Source: Labedella gwakjiensis (GTDB lineage: Bacteria > Actinomycetota > Actinomycetes > Actinomycetales > Microbacteriaceae). Taken from it: a stretch of 64,000 bases of DNA. Numbering within the stretch: position 1 is the stretch's first letter; every line of letters begins with the position of its first letter. The notes beneath the pieces are model-generated. The model did not search any database. It saw only the letters and a list, made by a program, of their open reading frames with translations, and was not told the origin of the DNA. Of the stretch, positions 24,678 to 34,166 are shown piece by piece. The translations under genes and the position numbers were made by a program. The stretch covers positions 496,001-560,000 of the forward strand of contig NZ_PYAU01000001.1 in the NCBI RefSeq assembly GCF_003014675.1, given 5' to 3'.

Positions 24678-25370
24678 TCACTCCTGCGACGCGCGCAGGG
24701 CGCCGATGAGGACATCGACCGCTTCCGCCACCTCGTCGAGCGTGTGCAGGTGCGGCCGGGTGCCGAGCACGTGTCCGTCCGCGATGTCGAGTGGATCGCC
24801 GACAGGCGTCCGCTTCGACCGACGGAAGAACCCCTGTTTCGCCTCTCGCGGCGGGGGCGCGGTCAGCCCGCGTCGCGCGTGGATGACGGCGGCGAAAGCC
24901 TCCAACGGACGATCGATCGTCGGGTCCGGAATGCCGACAGGTCCCGCGGCAGCCAGCGAAGCGGCCTCGCGGAGCGTGAACGTGCGCGAGCGCGCGGACG
25001 GATCGAGCCGCGCAACGGCGGCACGCTCGGCCTTGGACGCCGTCAGCACGAGGCCGGAGCGTCTCACCTCGTCGATCGTCAACATCCGGGACCGGTGGGC
25101 GGCCGCGAAGTCCGCGCCGTCGACGCCGAGCCTCTCCCCGACGCGGACGCAGATCCCGGATCCGGCTTGTGCGGTCCCCCCGGCGCTGGAAACTGAGTGT
25201 CCCTCGAATTCGGGTAGTGACTCCACGCCCTTGGCCAGGAGATACTCGGCAAGAGGCGATCGGCAGACGTTCGCGGCACACACCACCAACAGGTTCAGGC
25301 CACGATGTTCGTCCAGGACCGCTCTCCTCTCGGTTCCGCCCAATCTTAGTGGGCCGAACAGAGACACCAT
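24678..25370 (-). CDS. low-molecular-weight protein tyrosine phosphatase (Wzb-like)
   Basis: Probably removes phosphate from the tyrosines of the divergent BY-kinase, the usual pairing in EPS loci. The P-loop C31-A-A-N-V-C-R37-S-P matches CX5R; a late IPDPTIDRP supplies the general-acid Asp. At 230 residues it is longer than the usual 150-200. The ATG at 25370 is provisional: a TAAGAT at 25343-25348 and GAGAGGAG at about 25320-25330 would suit a start further in, but no common start codon sits at the right distance. A non-standard start is possible. It lies only 51 bp from the kinase start on the opposite strand. Confidence 0.8.
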   Translation of the reverse strand: MVSLFGPLRLGGTERRAVLDEHRGLNLLVVCAANVCRSPLAEYLLAKGVESLPEFEGHSVSSAGGTAQAGSGICVRVGERLGVDGADFAAAHRSRMLTIDEVRRSGLVLTASKAERAAVARLDPSARSRTFTLREAASLAAAGPVGIPDPTIDRPLEAFAAVIHARRGLTAPPPREAKQGFFRRSKRTPVGDPLDIADGHVLGTRPHLHTLDEVAEAVDVLIGALRASQE

Positions 25371-25421
25371 GCACGGGGCGACCGGCCCCACAACCGGTCG
25401 ACACATCCGAGGGGGACTTTC

Positions 25422-26843
25422 ATGAACATCCACGAATACATCGGCTCGATCAGGAAGAACTGGCTCGTCGTCGCCGTTCTCGCCCTCCTCGGCGCCGGAG
25501 CCGGCTACGGCTACGCCCAGACCATGCCGGACATGTACCGCTCGACGGCGAGCGCCTACGCGTCCACCGTCATGGGCGAGACGACGAGCGAGCTCGTGCA
25601 GGGATCGACCTACGTCCAGGGCCTCGTCCAGTCGTACGCGACGATGGCGAAGACGCCGATCGTCCTCCAGCCGGTCATCGACAAGCTCGACCTCGACATG
25701 AGCACGAAGGACCTCGAGCGGTCCATCTCGGTCGACACCCCTCTCAACACCGTCATCATCGACGTCACCGTCGTGAGCAGCGACCCGATCCGGGCGCAAC
25801 AGATCACCTCCGAGGTCACCCGGAGCCTCGCGACCGCCGTCGCCGACATCTCGTCACGGGGCAACGAGGCGACGTCACCGGTCGAGCTGACCATCATCTC
25901 GCCCGCCACCGCACCGAGCGCTCCGTTCTCGCCCGACACGAGGATGATCGTCGCCATCGGAGGCGCCATCGGCCTGCTCCTCGGCCTCGCCTGGGCGGTG
26001 CTCCGTGAGCTCATCGACACGCGCATCCGGTCGCAGAAGGACATCGAGGCCGTCACGGACTCGCCGATCCTCGCCGAGATCGGGCGCGGCGCGCGGGACA
26101 AGGGGCTCGCCCAGACGATCCGCACCACTCCGAACGGGCCGACGGCTGAAGCGTTCCGCGGTCTCTGCATGAGTCTCGCCTTCGCCGACGTCGACAAGCC
26201 CGTCTCGGCCGTCGTCGTGACCTCGGCCATGCCTGCTGAGGGCAAGAGCTCGGTCTCGCTCGGTCTCGCACTCTCCCTCGCCGAGAGCATGGGCCGCGTG
26301 CTCCTCGTCGACGCCGACCTGCGCAAGCCGTCGATCGCCGACCACACGGGCCTCGACGGAAGCGTCGGACTGACGAGCGTGCTCCTCGGATCGGCGACGA
26401 TCGACGAGGCCGTGCAGTCGTGGGGCACGAGCAACCTCGACATCCTCGTCGCCGGGACCATCCCGCCGAACCCCAACCAGTTGCTCGCATCGGACACCAT
26501 GCGCGCCACCCTCACCGAGCTCAAGAAGCGTTACGACTTCGTGGTGATCGACACGTCCCCGCTGATCCCCGTGACCGACCCGCTGTGGCTCGTCCACGAG
26601 ACCGACGGCGCAATCGTGGTCGCTCGCAACATGAAGACCCGTCGCCCGGAGCTCTCGAAGGCGATGGCGACACTCGGCTCCGTGGGCGCCCGCGTGCTCG
26701 GCGTCGTCGCGAACGACGTGAAGAAGCACGAGCGACTCACGTACTACACCGAGACGGAGAAGGACTCGGCTGTCGCGATCCCCGGCGTGCGACGCCTGGG
26801 TACCGGTGGCGCCTCGAACGAGGCGGCGCAGCACTCGTCATGA
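25422..26843 (+). CDS. Wzz-type chain-length regulator fused to BY-kinase
   Basis: Controls EPS polymer length and export at the membrane. Residues 1-190 form a Wzz module (membrane segments about 14-32 and 170-192 with a periplasmic-side loop between). The rest is a tyrosine kinase of the P-loop type: Walker A SAMPAEGKSS (268-277), A' VLLVDADLRKPS (about 295-306), B FVVIDTSPL (373-381). The C-terminus has only a short YY pair (LTYYTETE) where many BY-kinases have a tyrosine cluster. A GAGGGGG site precedes ATG 25422. Coupled to the next gene by ATGA. Confidence 0.92.
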   Translation: MNIHEYIGSIRKNWLVVAVLALLGAGAGYGYAQTMPDMYRSTASAYASTVMGETTSELVQGSTYVQGLVQSYATMAKTPIVLQPVIDKLDLDMSTKDLERSISVDTPLNTVIIDVTVVSSDPIRAQQITSEVTRSLATAVADISSRGNEATSPVELTIISPATAPSAPFSPDTRMIVAIGGAIGLLLGLAWAVLRELIDTRIRSQKDIEAVTDSPILAEIGRGARDKGLAQTIRTTPNGPTAEAFRGLCMSLAFADVDKPVSAVVVTSAMPAEGKSSVSLGLALSLAESMGRVLLVDADLRKPSIADHTGLDGSVGLTSVLLGSATIDEAVQSWGTSNLDILVAGTIPPNPNQLLASDTMRATLTELKKRYDFVVIDTSPLIPVTDPLWLVHETDGAIVVARNMKTRRPELSKAMATLGSVGARVLGVVANDVKKHERLTYYTETEKDSAVAIPGVRRLGTGGASNEAAQHSS

Positions 26844-27889
26844 GTTCGGCGACGTCTCGCCGGACGAGCACGGGGCCGGCACCGATCGAGAAGACCCGCG
26901 AGCCGTGGATCGACACGGCTCGCGGGATCGCGATCGTGCTCGTCGTGCTCTTCCACGCCGTGATGTACCTGGGCGAGGCCGGCATCGCTGGACCGTGGAC
27001 CTACGCGAGCACCCCGCTCGACACGTTCCGGATGCCGCTGTTCTTCTTCATGTCCGGACTGCTCGCGCCGTCGGCCCTGCGCCTCGGCTATCGCGACCTG
27101 TTCCGGCGCCGCATCCTCGCGCTCCTTTACCTCTACGTCCTGTGGAGCACGATCCAGACGACGTACGGCATCCTGATGCCGCCCATCAGCGACCCGGCGG
27201 ACCCGGAGTCGTGGTGGTCCGTCCTCACGATCTTCATCTCGCCGCACCCCAACCTGTGGTTCATCTACGCCCTCCCGATCTACCTCACGATCGCCTGGCT
27301 CGTTCGCCGCGCGCCCGTCGCCGTGCAGCTGGGTGGGGCCGCCGCCGTGTCGGCGGTGTTCGGCACCGGCGCGCTCTCGATCCTGGGCGTTCCGTGGGAC
27401 AAGACCGGCCGGTACCTCTTCTTCTTCCTCCTCGCCGTGCACATCGCCCCGCTCGTCCGGCGGCTCGCACCCCGCGCTCGAGTCGTTCATGTCGTCGCCC
27501 TGTTCGCCGTGTACGCCTGCGTGGTCGCGATCCTCGTCTTCACGCCTGTGCGTCACGTCCCCTTCGTGCTGATCGCCTCGGGGCTCGTCGCCGTGACGGC
27601 GGGCATCGCCCTCTCGGTCGTCGTCTCGCGAGTGGGATGGCTGTCCGTATTCGAGAGACTCGGCTCGCGCACCCTGCCCGTCTACCTCGTCCACACCTTC
27701 CCGATGATCGCCGTGGCCGGCGTCCTGCTCCAGTCGGGCCAGCAACTCCCCCAGCCCGTCCTCCTGGCGCTCCCCCCGGCGCTCACCGTCGCATCCCTCG
27801 CCATCGCGCTCCTCGCCAATCGACTCCTCGGTCGTTTCCCCGGGATCTTCTCCTTTCCGATCCCGGCGTGGACGCGGAAAGCTCCCTGA
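26840..27889 (+). CDS. membrane acyltransferase (family 3), EPS-modifying
   Basis: Likely transfers acetyl or another acyl group to the polysaccharide. The 349 residues have about 10 hydrophobic segments and the family's opening DTARGIAIVLVVLFHAVMYL, with the conserved His of the first helix, plus RMPLFFFMSGLL. ATG 26840 overlaps the kinase stop by 4 bp; a longer in-frame start far upstream lies inside the kinase gene and is rejected. It ends this transcription run, before a hairpin at 27945-27978. A second, related acyltransferase lies at 32346. Confidence 0.86.
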   Translation: MSSATSRRTSTGPAPIEKTREPWIDTARGIAIVLVVLFHAVMYLGEAGIAGPWTYASTPLDTFRMPLFFFMSGLLAPSALRLGYRDLFRRRILALLYLYVLWSTIQTTYGILMPPISDPADPESWWSVLTIFISPHPNLWFIYALPIYLTIAWLVRRAPVAVQLGGAAAVSAVFGTGALSILGVPWDKTGRYLFFFLLAVHIAPLVRRLAPRARVVHVVALFAVYACVVAILVFTPVRHVPFVLIASGLVAVTAGIALSVVVSRVGWLSVFERLGSRTLPVYLVHTFPMIAVAGVLLQSGQQLPQPVLLALPPALTVASLAIALLANRLLGRFPGIFSFPIPAWTRKAP

Positions 27890-27944
27890 CGACCGAGCCG
27901 CGACACGCCCAGTCGAATCCCCCTCGGATGGGGGCCAGACCATC

Positions 27945-27985
27945 GCCCCATCACCCCACTTCGCGGGGCTGACGGGGCGTTTCTT
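27945..27985 (+). terminator. imperfect GC hairpin with T-rich tail
   Basis: GCCCC-ATCA-CCCC pairs with GGGG-CTGAC-GGGGC around ACTTCGC, followed by GTTTCTTTC. A second small CCCCC/GGGGG stem precedes it at 27919-27934. Probable end of the 25422-27889 transcript. Confidence 0.6.
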
Positions 27986-28097
27986 TCATGCCCTAATGTG
28001 CATCCATGAAAGATCCTCGACTCCGGGTGGAACGGAGATGGAGGACTTGCTAGCCTTTCCGGAACGACGTACCGCGTTTGGGGGACAACGAACCCAT

Positions 28098-28107
28098 TTA
28101 CATGAGG
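28098..28107 (+). promoter_or_regulatory. candidate EPS-locus motif TTACATGAGG (site 2)
   Basis: Shares ACATGAGG with site 1 and lies 78 bp upstream of the secreted beta-helix gene. Confidence 0.4.
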
Positions 28108-28184
28108 GCCGTTTTCCGCTATTGATCCCGTTTCCCGATGTATAGCCATCCGGCTGACACCCTCGGCAACCCGTGAGGACAGCA

Positions 28185-30872
28185 GTGACTCTTCGACGTA
28201 CTTCTTTCATCGATCCCAACATCCCGTCAACCACCACCCGTTCCGACGCACGTCGCTTGCGCCGGACGAAGGCACGCACGTATCGCGCCGCACTCGCCAT
28301 CACGGCCATGGCCGCCGTCGGCGCGCTGGCCGTCACCGACCTGGCCGCGACCACCTCGGACGCCTCAGCGGCCACGTGGGTCACGGGCGATCGCATCGCC
28401 GCCGACGACTTCTCGCGGACCGTGTCCAAGGGCCTCGGCACCGCCGACGCCGGTGGGGCGTACACCTCCGCAACCACCTCCGGACTCTCGGTGAAGGACG
28501 GCGCAGCCGCGTTCGCCCTTCCGCAAGGCGCAGCCCGCAACGCGCTCCTCACGAGCGTGTCGACACCCGATGTGGAATCGCGGGTCACCGTGGTCGTGCC
28601 GAGCCTGCCGAGCGGGGGCAACGGCGTCTACGTCGCCCTCCAGGCCCGGTCGGACGGCAAATCCTTCTACCGGACGACCCTCAGGATCACACCGTCCGGC
28701 TCAGCCGGCCTGAGCCTGTCCCGCGCAAATGGTTCGACGGCATCGCAAGTGGGCCTCGCGTCCGAGAAGATCGTCGCGACCGGCCTCAAGGCGGGCTCGC
28801 GCATCACCCTCGCTCTCCGCGTGCATGGCACGACGAGCGTCGAGGTCGCCTCTCGCGCCTGGGTCGACGGGTCGAGCACCCCGGCCTGGCAGCGCACCGC
28901 GACCGACACCTCCTCCAAGCGCATCGCGTCGGGTGGAATCGGCCTGTGGACCTACCTGTCCGGCCTTTCGAAGCCCTACACGGTCCGCCTCGACGGGCTG
29001 AGCGCCAGCCGACTGGTTCCGCAGACCGCGCCGGCGCCGACGACACAGCCGACGTCGACCCCCACGACATCCGCTTCCCCGACCCCGAGTCCGACCTCCA
29101 CCCCCACCACGACTCCGACCCCCACGACCGCGCCGACCACGCCGGCGCCGACTCCCACCACACCGGCGCCGACTCCCACGTCGCCGTCCACGGGTGATCG
29201 TGGAGCGGCACCGATCGGCACCACCAACTACAGCGTTCCCTCTGGCGCGATCTTCGTGTCGTCTTCGGCGACGTCCTCCGGGAACGGATCGAAGTCGTCG
29301 CCGTATTCCTCGGTCGAGCGCGCGATCGCGGCCGCCCCGAGTGGAGCGACGATCGTGATTCGCGGAGGGTCGTACCACGAGACCGTCGAGATCCCCTCGA
29401 GCAAGCGACTCACCGTCCAGTCGTACCCGGGCGAGGCCGTGTGGTTCGACGGAAGCGAGCAGGTCTCCAAGTGGTCGAAGAGTTCGACCGGATGGACGTC
29501 GACGGGCTATGACGTCGACCTCGACTCGGGCATCCAGTCCGAGGGTGCGCCGGACAACGACGCGACGGCGATCCGCTTCCTGGATCCCGCCTATCCCCTG
29601 GCCGCTCACCCCGACCAGGTCTGGATCGGTGGAACCGAGCTCACGCAGGTCGGATCCGAGTCGGCGGTCAAGGCTGGCACGTTCTTCGTCGACAAGGGCC
29701 GCGACCGGCTCGTCATCGGCTCGGATCCGTCTGGGAAGACCGTCACGTCCAGCACGCTTCAGAAGGCGATGAAGATCACGGGCGACGGCAGCGTCGTGCG
29801 CGGCATCGGCTTCACCAAGTACGGGACCTCCGTCTGGCAGAACGGCGCCGTGACCGCACAGGCGGACAACGTGCTCCTCGAGAACGTGGTCATCACCGAC
29901 AATGCGACCAACGGCATCTCGTCGTGGGGCACGGGCGTCACCTATAACAAGGTCACGCTCACGAAGAACGGAATGCTCGGCGGAGGCACCAACGCAGCCG
30001 ACAACTTCTCGATGACGAACTCCTACGTCGGACAGAACAACACCGAGCGATTCAACAGGATGCCGGTGTCCGGCGGGTTCAAGGTGACGCGCTCACGCAA
30101 CGTGACGTTCACCAACAACGACTTCATCGGCAACATGACGGCCGGCCTCTGGCTCGACGAGTCCGTCTACAACGGCGTCGTCACCGGAAACCGCTCGCTC
30201 GACAACGGATCGACGGGCATCATCCTGGAGATCTCGGACACGATGAAGGTCGCGAACAACCTCATCTCGGGCAACGGTCGTTACGGTCTGTGGATCGGGA
30301 ACACCGGCAACGTGCAGGTGTGGAACAACACCATCACCGACAACGCCATGGCCCCGCTGCAGTTCTCGATGGACAAGCGCCGTCAGACCAACCTGAGCCA
30401 GGCCGGCCACGATCGTCGGCAGAAGCTGCCCGACATGACCGTGCCGTGGATCATCAGCAATGTGACCGTCTCGAACAACATCATCTCCGCGAACGGCGGT
30501 GGATGCATCGTGTGCGTCGACGACAACACCAAGCAGATGACGGCCGAAGCCATGGGCATCTCCCTCAACGGCAACCTGTACGAGAGGGAGTCGGAGTACT
30601 CGCCGACGACGCTCGTGCGCTGGGGCCAGGGGAAAGCCAAGGCGAAGACGTTCAGCGATCTGGCGGAGTTCACCGCGGCCACGGGCCACGACAAGGCGTC
30701 GGCTCTCAGTGAGGGTCGTGACCTCTTCAACGCGAACCTGTCGCTGACCTCGGCCGGCAAGTCCGCCGTCGCGACGGTCGTTCCGCGCGGACTCCCGTCG
30801 AGTATCGCCGCTCTCATCGGGCAGCTCCTCGGCAAGACGCCGAGCGCGGTGGGTTCGACTCTGACCCGATAG
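28185..30872 (+). CDS. secreted right-handed beta-helix protein with N-terminal jelly-roll-like domain
   Basis: Exported protein of 895 residues, probably acting on or binding the EPS. A long basic N-terminus and hydrophobic segment end at SASA before ATW. Residues about 72-276 form a domain (DDFSRT start, GVYVALQ, LDGLSASRL end) that recurs twice in the 1800-residue protein at 38937. Then come a Pro/Thr-rich linker (about 277-345) and a parallel beta-helix with repeated N-N and GN turns, as in pectate-lyase-like and mannuronan-epimerase-like folds. No catalytic residues can be assigned. GTG 28185 is preferred over GTG 28173 because GAGGA lies 5 nt before it. Confidence 0.85.
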   Translation: MTLRRTSFIDPNIPSTTTRSDARRLRRTKARTYRAALAITAMAAVGALAVTDLAATTSDASAATWVTGDRIAADDFSRTVSKGLGTADAGGAYTSATTSGLSVKDGAAAFALPQGAARNALLTSVSTPDVESRVTVVVPSLPSGGNGVYVALQARSDGKSFYRTTLRITPSGSAGLSLSRANGSTASQVGLASEKIVATGLKAGSRITLALRVHGTTSVEVASRAWVDGSSTPAWQRTATDTSSKRIASGGIGLWTYLSGLSKPYTVRLDGLSASRLVPQTAPAPTTQPTSTPTTSASPTPSPTSTPTTTPTPTTAPTTPAPTPTTPAPTPTSPSTGDRGAAPIGTTNYSVPSGAIFVSSSATSSGNGSKSSPYSSVERAIAAAPSGATIVIRGGSYHETVEIPSSKRLTVQSYPGEAVWFDGSEQVSKWSKSSTGWTSTGYDVDLDSGIQSEGAPDNDATAIRFLDPAYPLAAHPDQVWIGGTELTQVGSESAVKAGTFFVDKGRDRLVIGSDPSGKTVTSSTLQKAMKITGDGSVVRGIGFTKYGTSVWQNGAVTAQADNVLLENVVITDNATNGISSWGTGVTYNKVTLTKNGMLGGGTNAADNFSMTNSYVGQNNTERFNRMPVSGGFKVTRSRNVTFTNNDFIGNMTAGLWLDESVYNGVVTGNRSLDNGSTGIILEISDTMKVANNLISGNGRYGLWIGNTGNVQVWNNTITDNAMAPLQFSMDKRRQTNLSQAGHDRRQKLPDMTVPWIISNVTVSNNIISANGGGCIVCVDDNTKQMTAEAMGISLNGNLYERESEYSPTTLVRWGQGKAKAKTFSDLAEFTAATGHDKASALSEGRDLFNANLSLTSAGKSAVATVVPRGLPSSIAALIGQLLGKTPSAVGSTLTR

Positions 30873-30914
30873 CGCTGCATCTCGGGCTCCCGCCCGTGAC
30901 ACCCCGATCCTCGT

Positions 30915-30947
30915 GTTCCCCCCTTTCCACCCGCGAAAGGGGGGAAC
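30915..30947. repeat. 13-bp perfect inverted repeat GTTCCCCCCTTTC/GAAAGGGGGGAAC
   Basis: Exact arms around CACCCGC between the beta-helix gene and the polymerase gene. It could terminate the first transcript, but no T-tract follows, and its right arm overlaps the motif GAACATGAGG. Confidence 0.65.
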
Positions 30948-30953
30948 ATGAGG
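30944..30953 (+). promoter_or_regulatory. candidate EPS-locus motif GAACATGAGG (site 3)
   Basis: Identical over 10 bp to site 1 and placed about 90 bp upstream of the polymerase gene. Confidence 0.45.
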
Positions 30954-31041
30954 ATTATTCACGTCGATTAGAATTGCGGAAGACCAGGGGGGCCGCGTAG
31001 CAGTTCCACGCCTCCCGGGCAGAGCCGAGATGGAGGTGATG

Positions 31042-32349
31042 GTGGCGGTGCGTACGGAGAAGCAGGGCGTGTCCACGAGGTCGATCGTGCTGGATTCGCT
31101 GGCCACGCAGCGAACCCTCATCGAGCGCGTCATCGCCTCAGCCGTCCCACTCCTGCTCGGCGCGGGCATCAGCCTGCCCTACGGAGTCAAGTACGGCTAT
31201 GTCGCCGCCGTTCTGCTCCTGCCCGTGTGGGTATCGATCCTCCCCCGGTATCGCGGCGCGCGGTTGTATGTCATCCTCGGAGTCGCCGCCGTCGTGTCCG
31301 GCTTCGTCCTCACGGGCTTCGCCGCCGCGGATCACGCCATCTCGTCCTCGTTGCTTCTCGACAACACGATCATCATGCTCGGCCTCGTCTCGGGGACGGG
31401 GGCTCTGCTCTGGTCGCGACACATCGTGGGCGCGCCGATGAGTGCCGTCTGGTTCGGAGCCGGAATGGTCGCGGCCATCCCGCTCGGGAGCGGTATCGAC
31501 AGCGACAATCCCTGGCGATTCGGGATCTCCTTGCCCATCACCGTCCTCCTCCTCGCACTCGCGTGGAAGTGGAAGAGCCGACCGCTCGAGATCGTCTTCA
31601 TCCTCGTCGTCGGCGGGATCTCATCGCTGAACGACGCTCGCTCGGGTAGCGCGATGCTTCTCATGAGCGCCGCCCTCGTCGCGTGGCAGCTCCGACCGAA
31701 GGCTGCGGGCCGGCGCGGCTCCACCGTGCGCACGCTCCTCGGGTTCGTCGTGCTCGGTTCCGCGGTGTACACCATCGCTCAGGCAGTGATCCTCGGGGGC
31801 CTGCTCGGCGAGAGGACCCAGGAGCGCACGCAAGCACAGATCGACACGTCGGGGTCGCTCATCCTCGGAGGGCGTCCCGAGGCGGCCGCCACGACGTCGC
31901 TCATCTCGGAGAATCCGTTCGGCTACGGCTCCGGCACGCTCGCGACCCTGTCGGACATCCTCGTGGCGAAGACCGGGATGTCGTCCATCGGCTACCTCCC
32001 GAACAACGGGTACGTCGAGAACTACATGTTCGGGGTGGGCTTCGAGGTCCACTCCGTTCTGGGAGACCTCTGGATCCGCTTCGGGCTGATCGGTGCAGCG
32101 TTCACCGTCCTGCTCCTCGTCCTGACGTTCCGAACGATCGCCGACATGCTCGCTCGGCGTGCCGCCAGCGCCCTCGTCGTCTGGCTCGCTGTGCGAATGA
32201 TCTGGAACGTGCTCTTCAGTCCGATCGGCACATCCGTCCCCCTGATCATGCTCTTCCTCGCCGTCGGACTCCTGCCTGCGAAGGAGAGTCCCCTCCCCTC
32301 GGGCCCACCGGACCTGCCGAAACGATCGAAACGGCGGATCACCTCGTGA
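31042..32349 (+). CDS. EPS polymerase, Wzy/O-antigen-ligase-like membrane protein
   Basis: Predicted to join lipid-linked repeat units outside the membrane. About 435 residues with 10-12 hydrophobic segments and a large extracytoplasmic loop around 250-320 containing NPFGYGSG and YLPNNGYVENY, as in Wzy and WaaL proteins, which share little sequence. GGAGG at 31032-31036 sits 5 nt before GTG 31042; ATGs at 31030 and 31039 in the same frame are alternatives. The stop overlaps the next GTG by 4 bp. Assignment rests on topology and context. Confidence 0.8.
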   Translation: MAVRTEKQGVSTRSIVLDSLATQRTLIERVIASAVPLLLGAGISLPYGVKYGYVAAVLLLPVWVSILPRYRGARLYVILGVAAVVSGFVLTGFAAADHAISSSLLLDNTIIMLGLVSGTGALLWSRHIVGAPMSAVWFGAGMVAAIPLGSGIDSDNPWRFGISLPITVLLLALAWKWKSRPLEIVFILVVGGISSLNDARSGSAMLLMSAALVAWQLRPKAAGRRGSTVRTLLGFVVLGSAVYTIAQAVILGGLLGERTQERTQAQIDTSGSLILGGRPEAAATTSLISENPFGYGSGTLATLSDILVAKTGMSSIGYLPNNGYVENYMFGVGFEVHSVLGDLWIRFGLIGAAFTVLLLVLTFRTIADMLARRAASALVVWLAVRMIWNVLFSPIGTSVPLIMLFLAVGLLPAKESPLPSGPPDLPKRSKRRITS

Positions 32350-33410
32350 GCCGCCCGATGCAGAGCGGCCCGACCTCGTCGAGCCCCGACGAGCCGCGAC
32401 GCGCGCCCTCCTCCCGGCTCACGTGGGTCGACTCCGGGCGCGGCATCGCCATCGTCCTCGTGGCCCTCTACCATTCCGCGAGCTGGCTGCTCGGCGCCGG
32501 CTTCCCCATCGATACGTGGCGCCAGATCAACGAGGCTCTCTCGGCACTCCGGATGCCCCTCTTCTTCGTGCTCGCCGGGCTCTTCGCCGCCAAATGGCTC
32601 GTCTCGTCATGGGGCGACCTGTGGCGCTCCAAGATCCGTCTCTTCGCGTGGGTGTTCATCGTCTGGGAAGCCATCGGGTCCGTGGTCTACATGATCGGAC
32701 TGCGGATGAAGGGCAACGGGATCGACGTGCTCGGCGCTGCCAGAGATCTCCTGCTCTCGCCGTTCGCGCCGCGATTCGAATTGTGGTTCATCTGGGCGCT
32801 GGCGCTCTTCTTCATCGTCGCGAAGCTCCTCCGACGCGTCGACTGGAGGATTCAGCTCGCCGTCGCGGGTCTCGCGTCCGCCATCGCCCTGAGCGGTTGG
32901 GAGACCGCCAACGTCGGGTGGAGCGGTTCGATCAAGTACTTCTTCTTCTTCCTCGCCGGGCTGTACCTGCGCCAGACGATCCTCTCCATCGGACGGATGC
33001 GGATCGGCCCCGTGGCGATCCTCGCCGTCGCGACATGGGTCGGGCTGTCCACCGTGATCGCGATCTTCTCCCTCCGCTGGGTTCCCGGCCTCTACTTCGT
33101 GGACTGCCTGCTCGGCGTGTTCACCGGCATCATGGCGAGCAGAGCGCTCGCGGGCGTCCCGCGGCTCGTGAGTATCGGTTCGAACACCATGCCGATCTAT
33201 CTCGCGCACACACCCGTGATCATCCTCACGGCGTATGCGGTCTCCCTCCTGGCCACCGTTGTCCCGTTCGGCGCCACCGCCTGGCTGCTGCCCCCGATCG
33301 TGGCGGCGTTCGCGATCACCGTCTCCCTGCTCCTCAGCAACGCCGCTCAGAAGCCGCCGCTCGCGCTGCTCTACCGACCGCCGGGGCGGGGAGTCGCTCG
33401 TGTCAGCTGA
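32346..33410 (+). CDS. second EPS-locus membrane acyltransferase (family 3)
   Basis: 354 residues, about 10 hydrophobic segments, family start DSGRGIAIVLVALYHSASWL with the conserved His and RMPLFFVLAGLF. It is related to the acyltransferase at 26840 (same opening pattern, same order of helices) but clearly diverged, so two different decorations are possible. Starts with GTG 32346, overlapping the polymerase stop. Its 3' end overlaps the convergent acyltransferase gene by 8 bp. Confidence 0.85.
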   Translation: MSRPMQSGPTSSSPDEPRRAPSSRLTWVDSGRGIAIVLVALYHSASWLLGAGFPIDTWRQINEALSALRMPLFFVLAGLFAAKWLVSSWGDLWRSKIRLFAWVFIVWEAIGSVVYMIGLRMKGNGIDVLGAARDLLLSPFAPRFELWFIWALALFFIVAKLLRRVDWRIQLAVAGLASAIALSGWETANVGWSGSIKYFFFFLAGLYLRQTILSIGRMRIGPVAILAVATWVGLSTVIAIFSLRWVPGLYFVDCLLGVFTGIMASRALAGVPRLVSIGSNTMPIYLAHTPVIILTAYAVSLLATVVPFGATAWLLPPIVAAFAITVSLLLSNAAQKPPLALLYRPPGRGVARVS

Positions 33411-33939
33411 CCGCGCTGCCCCAGTCGGCGACCTCCCCGACGGGTTCGGCGGGGTTGCCTGCGACGATCGTGCCAGGCGGGACGTCACGGCGCACGACGG
33501 AACCGGCTCCGACAACGGATCCGCGTCCGATCGTGACCCCCTTGAGCACGAGGCTCCGGGTTCCGACGAGCACCTTCTCCTCGATCACGATCGGCGACGT
33601 GTGCGGACGAACACGACCAGAGGTCGACGACGTCCAGTGGAAGTCGGTGTCGAGCAGTTGCACCTCCCAGGAGATCCGCACATCCGCACCGATGGTGATC
33701 CCGCTCTCGACGTTGACGATCGTGCGCGCGCCGATCTTCGCCCCCTTGGAGAGCACGAGCGTCGCACCATCGCCCACCCACATCTGGGCACCCTTCGAGA
33801 CGGTGCTTCCGCGACGGAGGTCGTAACGGCCGGGACCGCTCAGCTTCACGCCCGACTCGATCCGGGCCCCCGGGTGTCCTCGAAGGACTCCCCGCACATA
33901 GCTCCAGAAGTGCTTGCGTACCGCGCGCAATCGGGACAT
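33403..33939 (-). CDS. hexapeptide-repeat acyltransferase (WcaF/Maa-like)
   Basis: Soluble left-handed beta-helix acetyltransferase, 178 residues. Imperfect [LIV]-G-x4 repeats run from about 40 to 165 (for example IGARTIVNVESGITIGADV and IGRGSVVGAGSVV), ending in the typical VPPGTIVAGNPAEPVG. It probably acetylates a sugar before or after assembly. ATG 33939 is chosen because the protein then begins at the conserved region; an in-frame ATG at 34020 would add 27 residues. It is encoded against the EPS direction and overlaps the tail of the preceding gene. Confidence 0.85.
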   Translation of the reverse strand: MSRLRAVRKHFWSYVRGVLRGHPGARIESGVKLSGPGRYDLRRGSTVSKGAQMWVGDGATLVLSKGAKIGARTIVNVESGITIGADVRISWEVQLLDTDFHWTSSTSGRVRPHTSPIVIEEKVLVGTRSLVLKGVTIGRGSVVGAGSVVRRDVPPGTIVAGNPAEPVGEVADWGSAVS

Positions 33940-34166
33940 CTGGTCGGCCTCATTCCGCTCGTCGCTGTCGCTCCGATTGTAAGCGAACGACGCGTCAGCC
34001 GCCTCGGACCCCCGGAGCACAGACCGTCGTCACCAGGCGGCGGTCGGTGCTGTGCGGTCGGCTCGACGACCGGGCGGCAGGTCCGGATACCCTCAGACGG
34101 CGTCTCATTCGAATGGCGGACGGGCTCTCGTCCCGACACGATTCAGACCCCTGGAACCGACTCCCT